Shown one piece after another: positions 24,092 to 25,238 of a stretch of 25,238 bases of DNA. Made by a program: the position numbers and the translations under genes. Numbering within the stretch: position 1 is the stretch's first letter; each line of letters starts with the position of its first letter. The notes under the pieces were generated by a model. It had not been told where the DNA came from. It made no database searches and saw nothing but the letters and a program-made list of their open reading frames with translations. The DNA is from CAZKUN01 sp964555935 (lineage in GTDB: Bacteria > Armatimonadota > Zipacnadia > Zipacnadales > VGFC01), in contig CAZKUN010000130.1 of NCBI GenBank assembly GCA_964555935.1, positions 1 to 25,238 on the forward strand, given 5' to 3'.

Positions 24092-25238
24092 ATGCATCGA
24101 AACACTGCAGTGGCACTAAGTATTGTTTCAGCCCTGCTCGCCATGGTCGTAGTTGCCGGTTGTGGCGGGCACTCCGCCCAGGCGGTGGGACCACCGATCA
24201 TTGGTCCCACAGGCGGATTCGTTGGCGCGGCCGTATGTGAGGCCTGCCACAAGAGTCAGTACGCGAATTGGACGGGCACCGCTCACGCGGATGCGCTGTC
24301 GGCGGTTCTCGGCATCTCCCCCCACCTGCCTGCCCTGCCACACGGTTGGCAATGGCAACGGCGGATATGTGGATGAGGCCACGACCCCGCATCTAGGCAA
24401 CGTGCAGTGCGAAAACTGCCATGGTTCCGGTGGAGCCCACGTCACCAACCCATCGCAGAACGGTATGGTCAGCCCGCTCGAAGCCGACGTCTGTGGCTCC
24501 TGCCACAGCGGCTTCCACCACCCGACATTCGAACAGTGGGAGACCTCCGGACACGCGGAGGCCCTGGCGACCCTCCAGAGCCGCTCGTATGCCGGCGACC
24601 ACTGCCTCGAGTGCCACTCCGCGGAGGCCATCGTCCTCTCCGGCGTCGACGCTGTTCTGGCCGATGTTCAGGTCAAGGCGAAGAATAGCATCACCTGTGT
24701 TGTCTGCCACGATCCTCACGGCGGCCCGAATGCGGGTCAGCTCCGCGAGCCCGAAGCAGACATCTGTCTGGGCTGCCACACTTCCGGCGGCGCGCTCCCC
24801 GGCAACAGCCCGCACCATCCGCAGCGTGAGATGCTGCTCGGTCTCGGCGGCTTCGGGCCGACCGGTGCTCAGGAGATCGTGCCGAACTCGGGTCACACCT
24901 CAAGCGTCCTGGCGCGCTGCATCGAGTGCCACGTGTTTGAGGAACACCCGGCGGACACGACCATCGACAATCCGGTCAACACGGGACATACGTTCCTGCC
25001 GAAGGTCCCCGAGGCATGCGAGAACTGCCATCCGGGCGGCAGCGGAACGGGCAAACTGGCCGCGTCCCACGCCGCAGTGGACGCCAAGCTGGCTGTCATC
25101 GCTCCGTTCCTGGACGATACCGATCCGGCGTGGATCGATCCGGCCGTACTGTCGGCGGCCGACAAAGCGAAGTACGATGTCGCGGTCTTCAACAAGAAGT
25201 TCGTTGAGGCCGATGCCAGCAACGGCGCGCACAATACG
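24092..25238 (+). CDS. Multiheme c-type cytochrome lipoprotein, frameshifted, running off the window
   Basis: AGGAGG precedes the ATG. The N-terminus is a lipoprotein signal peptide with lipobox V21-A-G-C24. The first heme motif CEACH is in the first frame, which ends at 24376. From 24327 the next frame continues CLPCH, CENCH, CGSCH, CLECH, CVVCH, CLGCH, CIECH and CENCH, for nine motifs in total. The shift is at a run of six Cs (24318-24323). With five Cs the text reads on as GISPTCLPCHTVGNGNGG, typical of the family. The last residues (EADASNGAHNT) resemble family C-termini, so little is probably missing. As a lipoprotein after a decaheme and a barrel, it is the likely cell-surface terminal reductase or electron acceptor (inference). 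Confidence 0.82.

Noticed and set aside
1..25238. tRNA or rRNA genes, CRISPR arrays, insertion sequences, transposases, integrases
   Set aside because: I looked for these on both strands and saw no convincing example. A dedicated RNA or mobile-element search could still find a weak one.

Overview
The window is a high-GC fragment, judged by eye, and almost certainly comes from a metagenome assembly because it contains two runs of exactly ten Ns. The host looks Gram-negative: it encodes an outer-membrane beta-barrel, several secreted proteins and a lipoprotein. The mix of M81/MlrC-like, CBM9-like, DUF4091, Gfo/Idh/MocA, heparinase II/III and DUF362 proteins resembles Planctomycetota, Armatimonadota or Hydrogenedentota-type environmental bacteria. 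The phylum is an inference; there is no marker gene in the window.

Layout. (1) 1-1986 (+): the tail of an ECF sigma factor, directly followed by a zinc-finger anti-sigma factor fused to a large exported part and a five-helix membrane domain. (2) 7208-2001 (-): a tightly packed cluster, oxidoreductase - DUF4091 - CBM9-like - M81, with two stop/start overlaps. (3) 8595-7504 (-): a secreted protein of unknown function. (4) 8720-11679 (+): a consensus sigma-70-type promoter and short structured leader, then two tandem paralogous MFS transporters. (5) 11733-13331 (+): a small membrane protein, a 129-bp cluster of four same-orientation DnaA-box-like repeats, and a class I methyltransferase. (6) 17605-13333 (-): a heparinase II/III-like protein followed by two tandem paralogues of an unrecognised family, one broken by an amber codon. 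(7) 17749-20125 (+): an M48 metalloprotease and a DUF362 protein, meeting a convergent TIM-barrel aldo/keto-reductase-like gene. (8) 21421-25238 (+): a decaheme periplasmic cytochrome, an outer-membrane beta-barrel and a multiheme lipoprotein.

How the genes work together. Block 8 has the architecture of a porin-cytochrome conduit (MtrA-MtrB-MtrC / Pcc type) that moves electrons across the outer membrane. It is the most distinctive system here. Both cytochrome genes carry an apparent +1 frameshift just after their first CXXCH motif. Blocks 2 and 6 fit a glycan-scavenging lifestyle: secreted carbohydrate-active proteins plus a sugar-type dehydrogenase. The DnaA-box cluster at 12415-12543 could be a replication origin or a DnaA-regulated site.

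Several genes are broken or disturbed in the given sequence: two by N-runs, two by frameshifts and one by a nonsense codon. Comparison of paralogues within the window shows what the intact versions should look like.
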